Assembly (NCBI GenBank): GCA_034769895.1
Contig: CM068367.1
Coordinates: forward strand, 346,851,611 to 346,915,610
Direction of reading: 5' to 3'
DNA from: Magicicada septendecula
Lineage: Eukaryota > Arthropoda > Insecta > Hemiptera > Cicadidae
Length of the DNA stretch: 64,000 bases
This document shows, in pieces, positions 26,604-37,239 of this stretch (the stretch's first letter is position 1; every line of letters begins with the position of its first letter). The position numbers and the translations under genes were made by a program. Under the pieces are notes generated by a model. It searched no databases and was not told the origin of the DNA. It saw only the letters and a list, made by a program, of their open reading frames with translations.

Positions 26604-27093
26604 AGTTTGTTCTTTCATAGCTTCCAAAATAATAATTTTTAACTTTTTTTGCGCTTTTACACAGCGAATGGCCGCGTAGTACGTAATGCTCTGGCAAGTA
26701 CGTAGTACTGCCGCTTGGCGGCGCATATGTTTACTCGATTCAGTCCGCGTGGCCATTCGCTAACGGAAACTGGAAATGCACATTTTTGCAAGTTTAAATT
26801 TTTTTTGTAGGTTATATTGCCTTTACAAAAATGCACGACTAACACAGATCGATAGGAAATTTTCTGGGGAACACGCTGGTATTTTTATTTTTCTGATTTG
26901 GTGAAGCTATCATCGGAAAATTGAGGAAAACTTCAGTGACTCGTGCTCCGCTGTTTGCCGGAATTGAAAAGTCGGGGAAAATGGCTGGTCCAAAGTCTGG
27001 AACTTGGATAAACTTTTAGATAAACACTAAACCTATCGTTAAAAAAAAATCAGCTCAAAAGATGCTGTTTCTGGAAATTTGCCTTTTTTGCCC
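26604..27093. other. Segment U, copy 2
   Basis: No difference from copy 1 was noticed. The inverted M end follows at 27,094-27,142. Confidence 0.75.
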
Positions 27094-27142
27094 TTTTTAC
27101 TTCCATATTCCTTAAGGAATGGAAGTATGGTGATGGCAAAAA

Positions 27143-27395
27143 ATATCGGTATGGAGAACCATACATGACTTCCATATTCTAAGATTTATATTTAAAATCA
27201 TTTTCAGCCAAACAACCAGGCTGTGTCTTACCTGCCTTTTTATTGCTGTATTAAATGAAAAATATTATATTACATTAAAATGAAAAAATTATAATTTTAT
27301 TGCCTGGCAACAAAATTATTTTATTTTTAACAATTACCATTGTTTCAAAAAGTTTAAATAAATTTTCAAGTACTTTACTCTTGTTAAAACGTAAA
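27143..27395 (+). repeat. G module 13
   Basis: Copy of G10 in the second 5,755-bp unit. Confidence 0.9.
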
Positions 27396-27872
27396 AGGTT
27401 GCAGGTAAACTACCCCTTCCCCTTAACCGATCTTCACCAAAATCGAAAGTCATTGAGACCTCTACAATTCAGGGACGTATGCAAAAAATTATTTCATTCT
27501 GTTTGATTTTGCGGCTGTTATCGTTTGCCATAGAAAATACGCTTGATAAAAAAACGTTGCAGGTAAACTACCCCTTCCCCTTAACCGATATTCACCAAAA
27601 ACAATAGGTCTTGAGTACTCTACAAATCAGGGCTGTATGCAAAACATTATTTGATTCTGTTTGAATTTGCGGCTGTTATCGTTTGCCATAGAAAATACCC
27701 TTGTTAAAAAAACGTTGCAGGTAAACTACCCCTTTCCCTTAACCGATCTTCACCAAAAACAATAGGTCCTGAGAACTCTACAATTCAGGGCTGTATGCGA
27801 AACATTATTTGATTCTGTTTGAATTTGCGGCTGTTATCGTTTGCCAAAAATAAAAAATTTCCCTTGATAAAA

Positions 27873-28125
27873 ATATCGGTATGGAGAACCATACATGACT
27901 TCCATATTCTAAGATTTATATTTAACATCATTTTCAGCCAAACAGCCAGGCTGTGTCTTACCTGCCTTTTTATTGCTGTATTAAATGAAAAATATTATAT
28001 TACATTAAAATGAAAAAATTATAATTTTATTGCCTGGCAACAAAATTATTTTATTTTTAACAATTACCATTGTTTCAAAAAGTTTAAATAAATTTTCAAG
28101 TACCATACTCTTGTTAAAACGTAAA
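27873..28125 (+). repeat. G module 14
   Basis: Copy of G11 in the second unit. Confidence 0.9.
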
Positions 28126-29234
28126 AGGTTGCAGGTAAACTACCCCTTCCCCTTAACCGATCTTCACCAAAATCGAAAGTCATTGAGACCTCTACAATTC
28201 AGGGACGTATGCAAAAAATTATTTGATTCTGTTTGAATTTGCGGCTGTTATCGTTTGCCATAGAAAATACGCTTGATAAAAAAACGTTGCAGGTAAACTA
28301 CCCCTTCCCCTTAACCGATCTTCACCAAAAACAATAGGTCTTGAGTACTCTACAAATCAGGGCTGGATGCAAAACATTATTTGATTCTGTTTGAATTTGC
28401 GGCTGTTATCGTTTGCCATAGAAAATACCCTTGTTAAAAAAACGTTGCAGGTAAACTACCCCTTTCCCTCAACCGATCTTCACCAAAAACAACACGTCTT
28501 GAGAACTCTACAATTTAGGGCTGTATGCAAATAATCTTTTGATTCTGTTTGAATTTGCGGCTGTTATCGTTTGCCATAGGAAATACCCTTGTTAAAACAT
28601 AAAACGATACAGGTAAACTACCCCTTCCCCTTAACCGATCTTCACCAAAAACAATAGGTCTTGAGTACTCTACAGATCAGGGCTGTATGCAAAACATTAT
28701 TTGATTCTGCTTGAATTTGCGGCTGTTATCGTTTGCCATAGAAAATACCCTTGTTAAAAAAACGTTGCAGGTAAACTACCCCTTTCCCTCAACCGAACTT
28801 CACCAAAAACAATAGGTCTTGAGAACTCTACAATTTAGGGCTGTATGCAAATAATCTTTTGATTCTGTTTGAATTTGCGGCTGTTATCGTTTGCCATAGA
28901 AAATACCCTTGTTAAAACATAAAACGTTACAGGTAAACTACCCCTTTCCCTTAACCGATCTTCACCAAAATCAACAGATCTTGAGAACTCTACAATTCAG
29001 GGCAGTATGCGAAACATTATTTAATTCTGTTTGAATTTGCGGCTGTTATCGTTTGCCAAACAAACAAAATTACCCTTGCTAAAAAAAAACCGTTGCAGGT
29101 AAACTACCCCTTTCCCTCAACCGATCTTCACCAAAAACAAAAGGTCGCGAGTACTCTGCAAATCCGGGCTGCATGCAAAAAATTATTTGATTCTGTTTGA
29201 ATTTGCGGCAGTTATCGTTTGCCATAGAAAAAAA

Positions 29235-29238
29235 ATCT

Positions 29239-29277
<39 letters not shown>

Positions 29278-29420
29278 CACAGACAGACACACAGACACTT
29301 TTCGGAAAACGACTTTTTTTCATGTTTTGAGTGTAGTAGAATCAGAATCTGCAATAATCTCGAACACGATTTTTTTTGCCATCACCAAACTTCCATTCCT
29401 TAAGGAATATGGAAGTAAAA
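29235..29420 (+). repeat. M module 18
   Basis: Copy of M16 in the second unit. Confidence 0.9.
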
Positions 29421-30207
29421 AACCGTTGCAGGTAAACTACCCCTTCCCCCTAACCGATCTTCACCAAAAACAATAGGTCGCGAGTACTCTACAAATCAGG
29501 GCTGTATGCAAAAAATTATTTGATTCTGTTTGAATTTGCGGCAGTTGTCGTTTGCCATAGAAAATACGCATGATAAAAAACGTTGCTGGTAAACTACCCC
29601 TTCCCCTCAACCGATCTTCACCAAAAACAATAGGTCTTGAGTACTCTACAAATCAGGGCTGTATGCAGAAAAGTATTTGATTCTGTTTGAATTTGCGGCT
29701 GTTATCGTTTGCCATACAAAATACCCTTGTTAAAAAAACGTTGTAGGTAAACTACCCCTTTCCCTTAACCGATCTTCACCAAAAACAAAATTTCTTGAGA
29801 ACTCTACAATTTAGGGCTGTATGCAAATAATCTTTTCATTCTGTTTGAATTTGCGGCTGTTATCGTTTGCCATAGGAAATACCCTTGTTAAAACATAAAA
29901 CGTTACAGGTAAACTACCCCTTTCCCTTAACCGATCTTCACCAAAAACAATAGGTCTTGAGAACTCTACAATTCAGGGCTGTATGCGAAACATTATTTGA
30001 TTCTGTTTGAATTTGCGGCTGTTATCGTTTGCCAAACAAACAAAATTACCCTTGCTAAAAAAAAACCGTTGCAGGTAAACTACCCCTTTCCCTCAACCGA
30101 TCTTCACCAAAAACAATAGGTCGCGAGAACTCTGCAAAACCGAGCTGTATGCAAAAAATTATTTGATTCTGTTTGAATTTGCGGCAGTTATCGTTTGCCA
30201 TAGAAAA

Positions 30208-30435
30208 ATATCGGTATGGAGAACCATACATGACTTCCATATTCTAAGATTTATATTTAAATCTTAATATCGCCTGCCAAGCGCGATATATTTTCTCTTA
30301 TACATGATGTACATTAAAATGAAAAAATTTTAATTTTATTGCCTGGCAACAAAATTATTTTATTTTTAACAATTACCATTGTTTCAAAAAGTTTAAATAA
30401 ATTTTCAAGTACTTTACTCTTGTTAAAACGTATAA
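30208..30435 (+). repeat. G module 15 (short subtype)
   Basis: Copy of G12. It is also the outer end of the left arm of the large inverted repeat. Confidence 0.9.
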
Positions 30436-31732
30436 GGTTGCAGGTAAACTACCCCTTCCCCTTAACCGATCTTCACCAAAATCGAAAGTCCTTGAGACCT
30501 CTACAATTCAGGGACGTATGCAAAAAATTATTTGATTCTGTTTGAATTTGCGGCTGTTATCGTTTGCCATAGAAAATACGCTTGATAAAAAAACGTTGCA
30601 GGTAAACTACCCCTTCCCCTTAACCGATCTTCACCAAAAACAATAGGTCTTGAGTACTCTACAAATCAGGACTGTATGCAAAACATTATTTGATTCTGTT
30701 TGAATTTGCGGCTGTTATCGTTTGCCATAGAAAATACCCTTGTTAAAAAAACGTTGCAGGTAAACTACCCCTTTCCCTCAACCGATCTTCACCAAAAACA
30801 ATAGGTCTTGAGAAATCTACAATTCAGGGCTGTATGCGAAACATTATTTGATTCTGTTTGAATTTGCGGCTGTTATCGTTTGCCAAAAAAAAAAAAATTT
30901 CCCTTGATAAAAAAAACCGTTGCTGGTAAACTACCCCTTCCCCTCAACCGATCTTCACCAAAAACAATAGGTCGCGAGTACTCTACAAATCAGGGCTGTA
31001 TGCAAAAAATTATTTGATTCTGTTTGAATTTGCGGCAGTTGTCGTTTGCCATAGAAAATACGCATGATAAAAAACGTTGCTGGTAAACTACCCCTTCCCC
31101 TCAACCGATCTTCACCAAAAACAATAGGTCTTGAGTACTCTACAAATCAGGGCTGTATGCAGAAAATTATTTGATTCTGTTTGAATTTGCGGCTGTTATC
31201 GTTTGCCATAGAAAATACCCTTGTTAAAAAAACGTTGTAGGTAAACTACCCCTTTCCCTTAACCGATCTTCACCAAAAACAAAAGGTATTGAGAACTCTA
31301 CAATTTAGGGCTGTATGCAAATAATCTTTTCATTCTGTTTGAATTTGCGGCTGTTATCGTTTGCCATAGGAAATACCCTTGTTAAAACATAAAACGTTAC
31401 AGGTAAACTACCCCTTTCCCTTAACCGATCTTCACCAAAAACAATAGGTCTTGAGAACTCTACAATTCAGGGCTGTATGCGAAACATTATTTAATTCTGT
31501 TTGAATTTGCGGCTGTTATCGTTTGCCAAACCAACAAAATTACCCTTGCTAAAAAAAAACCGTTGCAAGTAAACTACCCCTTTCCCTCAACCGATCTTCA
31601 CCAAAAACAATAGGTCGCGAGAACTCTGCAAAACCAGGCTGTATGCAAAAAATTATTTGATTCTGTTTGAATTTGCGGCAGTTATCGTTTGCCAAAAAAA
31701 AAAAATCTACAGACACACAGACACACACACAC

Positions 31733-31779
<47 letters not shown>

Positions 31780-31855
31780 CTTTTCGGAAAACGACTTTTT
31801 TTCATGTTTTGAGTGTAGTAGAATCAGAATCTGCAATAATCTCGAACACGATTTT
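30208..31855 (+). repeat. Left arm of 1.65-kb inverted repeat
   Basis: Runs G module, monomers (including the one with a long A-run before tttccc) and M module up to cgaacacgattttt. The same order appears reverse-complemented at 32,092-33,769. Confidence 0.85.
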
Positions 31856-31902
31856 TTTTGCCATCACCATACTTCCATTCCTTAAGGAATATGAAAGTAA
31901 AA
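31705..31902 (+). repeat. M module 19
   Basis: CACA-rich at the left and CAGA-rich at the right. The hairpin arm reads atgaaagtaaaa, and it is joined directly to M20 at an A-run. Confidence 0.9.
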
Positions 31903-31903
31903 A

Positions 31904-31931
31904 ATCTACAGACAGACAGACACACAGACAC

Positions 31932-31962
<31 letters not shown>

Positions 31963-32093
31963 CACAGACACTTTTCGGAAAACGACTTTTTTTCATGTTT
32001 TGAGTGTAGTAGAATCAGAATCTGCAATAATCTCGAACACGATTTTTTTTGCCATCACCATACTTCCATTCCTTAAGGAATATGGAAGTAAAA
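31904..32093 (+). repeat. M module 20
   Basis: Directly follows M19 with no monomer between, the only M-M tandem in the window. It ends at the orientation switch. Confidence 0.9.
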
Positions 32094-32174
32094 ATCGTGT
32101 TCGAGATTATTGCAGATTCTTATTCTACTACACTCAAAACATGAAAAAAAGTCGTTTTCCGAAAAGTGTCTGTG

Positions 32175-32213
<39 letters not shown>

Positions 32214-32249
32214 GTGTCTGTGTGTCTGTGTGTCTGTCTGTCTATAGAT
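32094..32249 (-). repeat. M module 21, inverted and truncated
   Basis: Lacks the terminal hairpin. The break lies inside the run of t/a after cgaacacgat, and the junction with M20 shares aaaaa. Confidence 0.9.
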
Positions 32250-33515
32250 TTTTTTTCTATGGCAAACGATAACTGCCGCAAATTCAAACAGAATCAAATA
32301 ATTTTTTGCATACAGCGCGGTTTTGCAGAGTTCTCGCGACCTATTGTTTTTGGTGAAGATCGGTTGAGGGAAAGGGGTAGTTTACCTGCAACGGTTTTTT
32401 TTTTAGCAAGGGTAATTTTGTTTGTTTGGCAAACGATAACAGCCGCAAATTCAAACAGAATCAAATAATGTTTCGCATACAGCCCTGAATTGTAGAGTTC
32501 TCAAGACCTATTGTTTTTGGTGAAGATCGGTTAAGGGAAAGGGGTAGTTTACCTGTAACGTTTTATGTTTTAACAAGGGTATTTCCTATGGCAAACGATA
32601 ACAGCCGCAAATTCAAACAGAATGAAAAGATTATTTGCATACAGCCCTAAATTGTAGAGTTCTCAATACCTTTTGTTTTTGGTGAAGATCGGTTAAGGGA
32701 AAGGGGTAGTTTACCTACAACGTTTTTTTAACAAGGGTATTTTCTATGGCAAACGATAACAGCCGCAAATTCAAACAGAATCAAATAATTTTCTGCATAC
32801 AGCCCTGATTTGTAGAGTACTCAAGACCTATTGTTTTTGGTGAAGATCGGTTGAGGGGAAGGGGTAGTTTACCAGCAACGTTTTTTATCATGCGTATTTT
32901 CTATGGCAAGCGACAACTGCCGCAAATTCAAACAGAATCAAATAATTTTTTGCATACAGCCCTGGTTTGTAGAGTACTCGCGACCTATTGTTTTTGGTGA
33001 AGATCGGTTGAGGGGAAGGGGTAGTTTACCTGCTACGGTTTTTTTTATCAAGGGAAATTTTTTTTTTTTGGCAAACGATAGCCGCAAATTCAAACAGAAT
33101 CAAATAATGTTTCGCATACAGCCCTGAATTGTAGATTTCTCAAGACCTATTGTTTTTGGTGAAGATCGGTAGAGGGAAAGGGGTAGTTTACCTGCAACGT
33201 TTTTTTAAGAAGGGTATTTTCTATGGCAAACGATAACAGCCGCAAATTCAAACAGAATCAAATAATGTTTTGCATACAGTCCTGATTTGTAGAGTACTCA
33301 AGACCTATTGTTTTTGGTGAAGATCGGTTAAGGGGAAGGGGTAGTTTACCTGCAACGTTTTTTTATCAAGCGTATTTTCTATGGCAAACGATAACAGCCG
33401 CAAATTCAAACAGAATCAAATAATTTTTTGCATACGTCCCTGAATTGTAGAGGTCTCAATGACTTTCGATTTTGGTGAAGATCGGTTAAGGGGAAGGGGT
33501 AGTTTACCTGCAACC

Positions 33516-33769
33516 TTATACGTTTTAACAAGAGTAAAGTACTTGAAAATTTATTTAAACTTGTTGAAACAATGGTAATTGTTAAAAATAAAATAATTTT
33601 GTTGCCAGGCAATAAAATTATAATTTTTTCATTTTAATGTAATATAATATTTTTCATTTAATACAGCAATAAAAAGGCAGGTAAGACACAGCCTGGCTGT
33701 TTGGCTGAAAATGATTTTAAATATAAATCTTAGAATATGGAAGTCATGTATGGTTCTCCATACCGATAT
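33516..33769 (-). repeat. G module 16 (inverted), right boundary of the array
   Basis: Full-length G on the minus strand. Its start (ccgatat on the plus strand) abuts unique DNA (tttcgatagtcttactcgg). It has tgttgaaac in place of tttgaaac. Confidence 0.9.
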
Positions 33770-34225
33770 TTTCGATAGTCTTACTCGGCTATGACAGGAA
33801 AGGGATAGTTGCAGACTATATACAAAATGTAATTTTATTTATATTGGTCAACAATTTTTTTTTAATAGTCAACCATACAAAATCAAACTGCATGTATCGT
33901 CAATAGGGGTTAATATTCAAGGAGAGCAAGATACAATCAGATGAACCATAATTTTGTCTATAAAAAAACACAGTAATTATGTTTAACTTCCTCTTAGATA
34001 ATATCAATTTTCTAATTCAAATTAATCATTTTGTACTTTTTTATTTTACGTGACTAATTCTCAAAATAAATATAGCCAGTAAGCAAGGTCCAACTTGATT
34101 GAGAGATGCATCCTCCAGCACTCAGGATAGACAGACAGGCACATGCACTAAGCGATTGTGACAACTTCTCTATGAGTGAGGGGGGTCCAGTGTCCAGTGT
34201 CTCTCTGTTCAGAAAACGGACCGTG
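33770..34225. other. Unique AT-rich DNA right of the array
   Basis: No monomer, open frame of note or terminal repeats. Around 34,106-34,200 the DNA is less AT-rich and contains agacagacagg, a chance remnant of the microsatellite type. Confidence 0.6.
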
Positions 34226-34589
34226 GTCAGTTGCAACACAATCGTACAAAACCTGGTCAGTTGCGACCGAGGTAGAACTTTGAACCCGGTAAATCGAGAT
34301 CAATTGCATTTTCATGTTATTATTATAATAGTACAGAATTTACCGTTATAATTCTATTAATTTCTAGCCTAACATAACCTGACCTGACCTGACTTGACCT
34401 AACTTAACCTAACGTAACAGAATAATTAGAATTTGTATCTACTCGCGCAAATAAAAAGTTGCAGAATTGAAAGCTCATCAAAATTCAGAATATCAATGTT
34501 TTAAATGACAGATTCGTTCAGTAAGTGAAAGTAGAGGGCACAACTGACTGCATAAGAATAGGTAAAAGTGTTGTTTCGTCGCAACTGAC
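34226..34589. mobile_element. Possible small inverted-repeat element (364 bp)
   Basis: Starts GTCAGTTGCAAC and ends with its near reverse complement (GTCGCAACTGAC), with the 4-bp word cgtg on both sides (34,222-34,225 and 34,590-34,593). A second direct copy of ggtcagttgc lies at 34,256-34,265. No coding capacity. It contains the telomere-like tract. The 4-bp flank could be chance. Confidence 0.4.
34368..34417 (-). repeat. Degenerate telomere-like tract, ten pentamers of CCTAA type
   Basis: Read in fives: CCTAA, CATAA, CCTGA three times, CTTGA, CCTAA, CTTAA, CCTAA, CGTAA. This is the complement of the insect TTAGG telomere unit, kept in register over 50 bp with substitutions only. Confidence 0.6.
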
Positions 34590-34664
34590 CGTGACTGCTG
34601 AAAATTTTTAGTCCACATTTGGTCCATTGAATGTGGATACTATACGCTCCTGGCTCCTGGCAAA

Positions 34665-36729
34665 TCAAATAGCATACTGCAGGGATTCAATAGGGGACTC
34701 TTCATTCTTCCATACATCGTACCAAGTGTCAGCCTCAGCCATAAAATTTTGTAAAATATTACCATATAGACTATTTATGTCTTCTTTAACACGAAGAAAT
34801 AACACTTTATCCAGTTTTTTCATGTTTTGTGGATGTAGTTGCATGAGCGAAAAGGCCTTTTCTTGCATAGAAGAGAAACGTTCTCTCAGAGAAGAGATAA
34901 GAGAATCTAAGTAAGGAATAAATATAGATCTTCGGAAAAAATCCTCCACATTTTCAGATGGCTAATTTGCTTTATAAACTTGCCTTCCAACTACTCGACG
35001 ACGCTTTAACTCAACGTCTAGGTCTAGTTCTTCACAAATTCCTTTAGCTTTCACAAAAATGACTGCAAACTCTGCTGTAGCATTTTTGCGATGAGATTGA
35101 AAAACATCTGTTAACTTAGTTACGTGATCATGTACTGTCTTTATGTTTATGTTGACTTCCTTCATTTTATTACATACAGGTACTAGTTTGGCAGAATAAG
35201 CGGCAATAATTACAAGAGTCACAATATAAGTTGGAGATGTTGCAGTCGTGTACAGCTGAGAGGCTTTGGACCGGGTTTCCAGATTCTTATTGCTTTCTGA
35301 AAGTTCTTTCAGAGCTTGAATGATCTTAAATAAGTTCTCAGAAAATATTCTAATACTTTTATATTTTGACGACCAGCGCGATTCACAAAACAGAGGAATG
35401 TTAGGAATCTTGTCTCGCCGCAAAGTACTTCCCCGGAAAAATTGTATGATTTCCTTCGTTGTACCAGCAGCATTTCGGACTTCGCAAACAGTATTTAGGT
35501 CATTGATCACAAGATTTAGTTTATGACTTGCACAATGGAAGAATAATGCCATTGGATACTTTTCACTGATCATTGTTTGGACTCCACTAACATGACCAGC
35601 CATTGTAGAGCAGCCATCATATAATTGGCCAACAAGTTTATTCAAGTCCAAATTGCAATTTTTTAGAAACTGAAGAATTGCTTCTGAAATAGATTTGGCA
35701 TCTAGCTTTTGCAACGGTACATATCCCAGAAATTCTTCACAAATTATCGGCTTGTCATTTCCTTGATCACAACGCACGTGTCGAACCCCAATTGATAACT
35801 GCTCTGTCCCTCCAATATCAGCAGTCTCATCAGCTAAAACTGAAAAAAACTGACACACATTTCACTTCTTTTAGTACGTCGTCTTTGAGTACTTCAGAAC
35901 AAGTTTCAATAAGTTCATTTTGGACTCGATGTGATGTATACAGGGAGTTTTTTACTCCTGATTCTAAATGGTTTTTTAAAACCATATCCCCAGATTCTAC
36001 TCTGAAATGTAGTAGGTCAGTGAAAACAGAGCCCTCATCAATTTTTCCACGAAGTGGAAGATCATGCTGCGCACAAAACAACATTGTTGATATAATTGAT
36101 CGAATTTTAGCCCTATTTTCTTCAATTTTCTTGTGATATGCAGAATCTGCCGCTTCATGAACACTCGGTATCTGTCTGTTCATTATTTTCTCAAAATCTG
36201 TTGAAGATAAAATTGCGTCAAGATGCCACTGGTATTTCGCATGAGACTGTGCAGCTTCATGAAACTTATGATATTTAAGGCAAGGAGAGACAATAAACTG
36301 CCCTTGTAAGCCGCGTTGAGCCGGAGGCCGAAAAAGGACACATATTCGGCATAGAGGTCCTTTTATAACTGCCGAGTAGGCCAGCCAAGGGTAGGTCTTA
36401 AGCCATTCGAATCGGAATACTCTTTTAGCAACAATGCTTACATCTTCTTTGAAGTTGTACGTCGGAGTAGGAATACAAGGATCTCTCAGTAATTTAAAAC
36501 GAAGTTCATCGGTAAGATGAAAATTAGAATTTAAATACAAGCCAATATCCAATGGATTACTACTACTTTTAAGAGGGGACGGAAATTTCACCAGGCTGCT
36601 ATCTTGTTGATTATCTGTAGGCCTATCAGTATCTTGTCCTAAAGAGAGTATTGAAGTTGAAGGCAGGATAACATTATTCACATCATCAGTTTTCTGTTTT
36701 TTATTAAAATGGTTTCTAATATCATTCAT
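34665..36729 (-). pseudogene. hAT transposase pseudogene, p52rIPK (52-kDa repressor of the inhibitor of the protein kinase)-like
   Basis: Start ATG at 36,729; the first 290 or so codons are open. They hold a zinc-finger-like block (FEWLKTYPWLAYS, then CRICVLF and later H residues) and the start of the helical DUF4371-type region (KIRSIISTMLFCAQHDLPLRG). Near 35,850 the frame shifts in a gtgtgt tract. The downstream frame carries SVLADETAD (first catalytic Asp context), QLYDGCSTMAGHVSGVQ (second Asp), FFHCASHKLNLVI and ESRWSSKY. An in-frame TAG at about 34,962 interrupts it just before PSENVEDFFRRS. Homology ends near 34,665, so the hAT dimerisation region with the expected ER.FS motif is missing. 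No terminal repeats or target duplication were found. The mutations make it non-functional as it stands. The family is assigned from motif pattern; it could equally be called ZMYM1/THAP-related hAT. Confidence 0.8.
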
Positions 36730-37239
36730 TTTACTAGATACATTTTTTCACTGTACAATAAATAGATAACACTACATAAAAACACTACTTACTTCCACAG
36801 CACTCGCGATGGAAAAAACAATATATACTGTCAGCAACTAACCAATAATGGTAACCGTCGCTGGAATATTCCGATTAGTCAGTTCCACTGCAGTCAATAC
36901 AAAGGGAGGATTCCAATATCGTACAGTAAAAATATTTTACTAAATTGTTCGGAGGTAAGTTTTCGATAGACTGTCTTTCTGCCTGTTTAAAGGTTAGAAT
37001 ATTCCTTAGGCCACCTTCTCAATGTTGTTTAATTCTGATAACAAAATGGCGAATTCGATACTCGCTAGTACACCATAGGGTACGTCCTGACAGGATCCGT
37101 CTTGTCCGGCAATCCGTCTTTTCAGGCAACTGCGCAATGTGCGTCTTGAACAAACCTACCTATGATAATTGGCAGTGGCCGCACAGAATGCGTGCGCGCC
37201 TTATCAGTCTTCTCCGTCGAGTCCGTCATCCGTCCTATT
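36730..37239. other. Intergenic; possible transposon ends
   Basis: No gene. At 36,890 ccactg ends a stretch that read backwards begins CAGTGGAACTGACTAATC, possibly the 5' end of the p52-like hAT, but no matching end or 8-bp repeat was found on the other side. From 37,074 the GC-richer DNA has repeated ccgtc words. Confidence 0.4.

Larger units (their letters stand above)
25776..31530 (+). repeat. Tandem segmental duplication, copy 2 of 2 (5,755-bp unit)
   Basis: Nearly identical to the preceding unit. Differences seen include 22965 t against 28720 c, one base in the microsatellite near 26,477, caacagg against caaaagg near 29,142, ttgccgg against ttgcagg near 30,438, and ttgcagg against ttacagg near 31,400. 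Homology stops at about 31,528, where this copy has aaaccaac and copy 1 has atagaaaa. Confidence 0.95.
1..33769 (+). repeat. Composite satellite-like array (~160-bp monomer plus G and M modules)
   Basis: Tandem monomers are spaced 157, 162, 158, 162 and 166 bp at the left edge (the cgtt of each start falls at 5, 162, 324, 482, 644 and 810). Each runs from tacccttgttaaaa, through ggtaaactacccctttccc, ccgatcttcaccaaaa and gaatttgcggctgttatcg, to gccatagaaaa. Alternating monomers differ by type: gttacagg with ...gagtactctacaaatcagg against gttgcagg with ...gagaactctacaatttagg. G and M modules interrupt the array at A-runs. It continues past the window start, flips strand at about 32,092 and ends at 33,769. 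Short open frames recur on both strands only because the copies are nearly identical; I see no gene here. The monomer family was not recognised. Confidence 0.95.
32092..33769 (-). repeat. Right arm of inverted repeat; inverted end of the array
   Basis: Reading the minus strand from 33,769: a G module, monomers, then an M module cut off at cgaacacgattttt. It is 1,678 bp against 1,648 bp for the left arm; most of the difference is that the G module here is full length and G15 is the short subtype. Confidence 0.85.

Noticed and set aside
906..32468. Many small open frames rich in repeating DRQT-type or VCLS-type residues, which could be mistaken for repetitive structural proteins
   Set aside because: They are the (CAGA)n microsatellite read in different frames, change with every slippage allele, and have no consistent start or partner exon.
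1047..33127. A minus-strand frame across monomers (MANDN, then RKFKQNQIIFC, then DRLRERGSLPATVF)
   Set aside because: Monomer lengths (157, 158, 162, 166) do not keep the frame, and stops follow in most copies.
1645..33612. A 68-codon frame repeated almost unchanged about a dozen times (starting at 1,645, 3,371, 6,541 and so on)
   Set aside because: It spans the G-monomer joint and is conserved only because the DNA copies are nearly identical. Most copies would need a non-ATG start, and changes show no third-position bias by eye.
1..33769. Regular repeats suggesting a CRISPR array
   Set aside because: The monomers are ~160 bp and abut directly with no unique spacers, in eukaryotic DNA.
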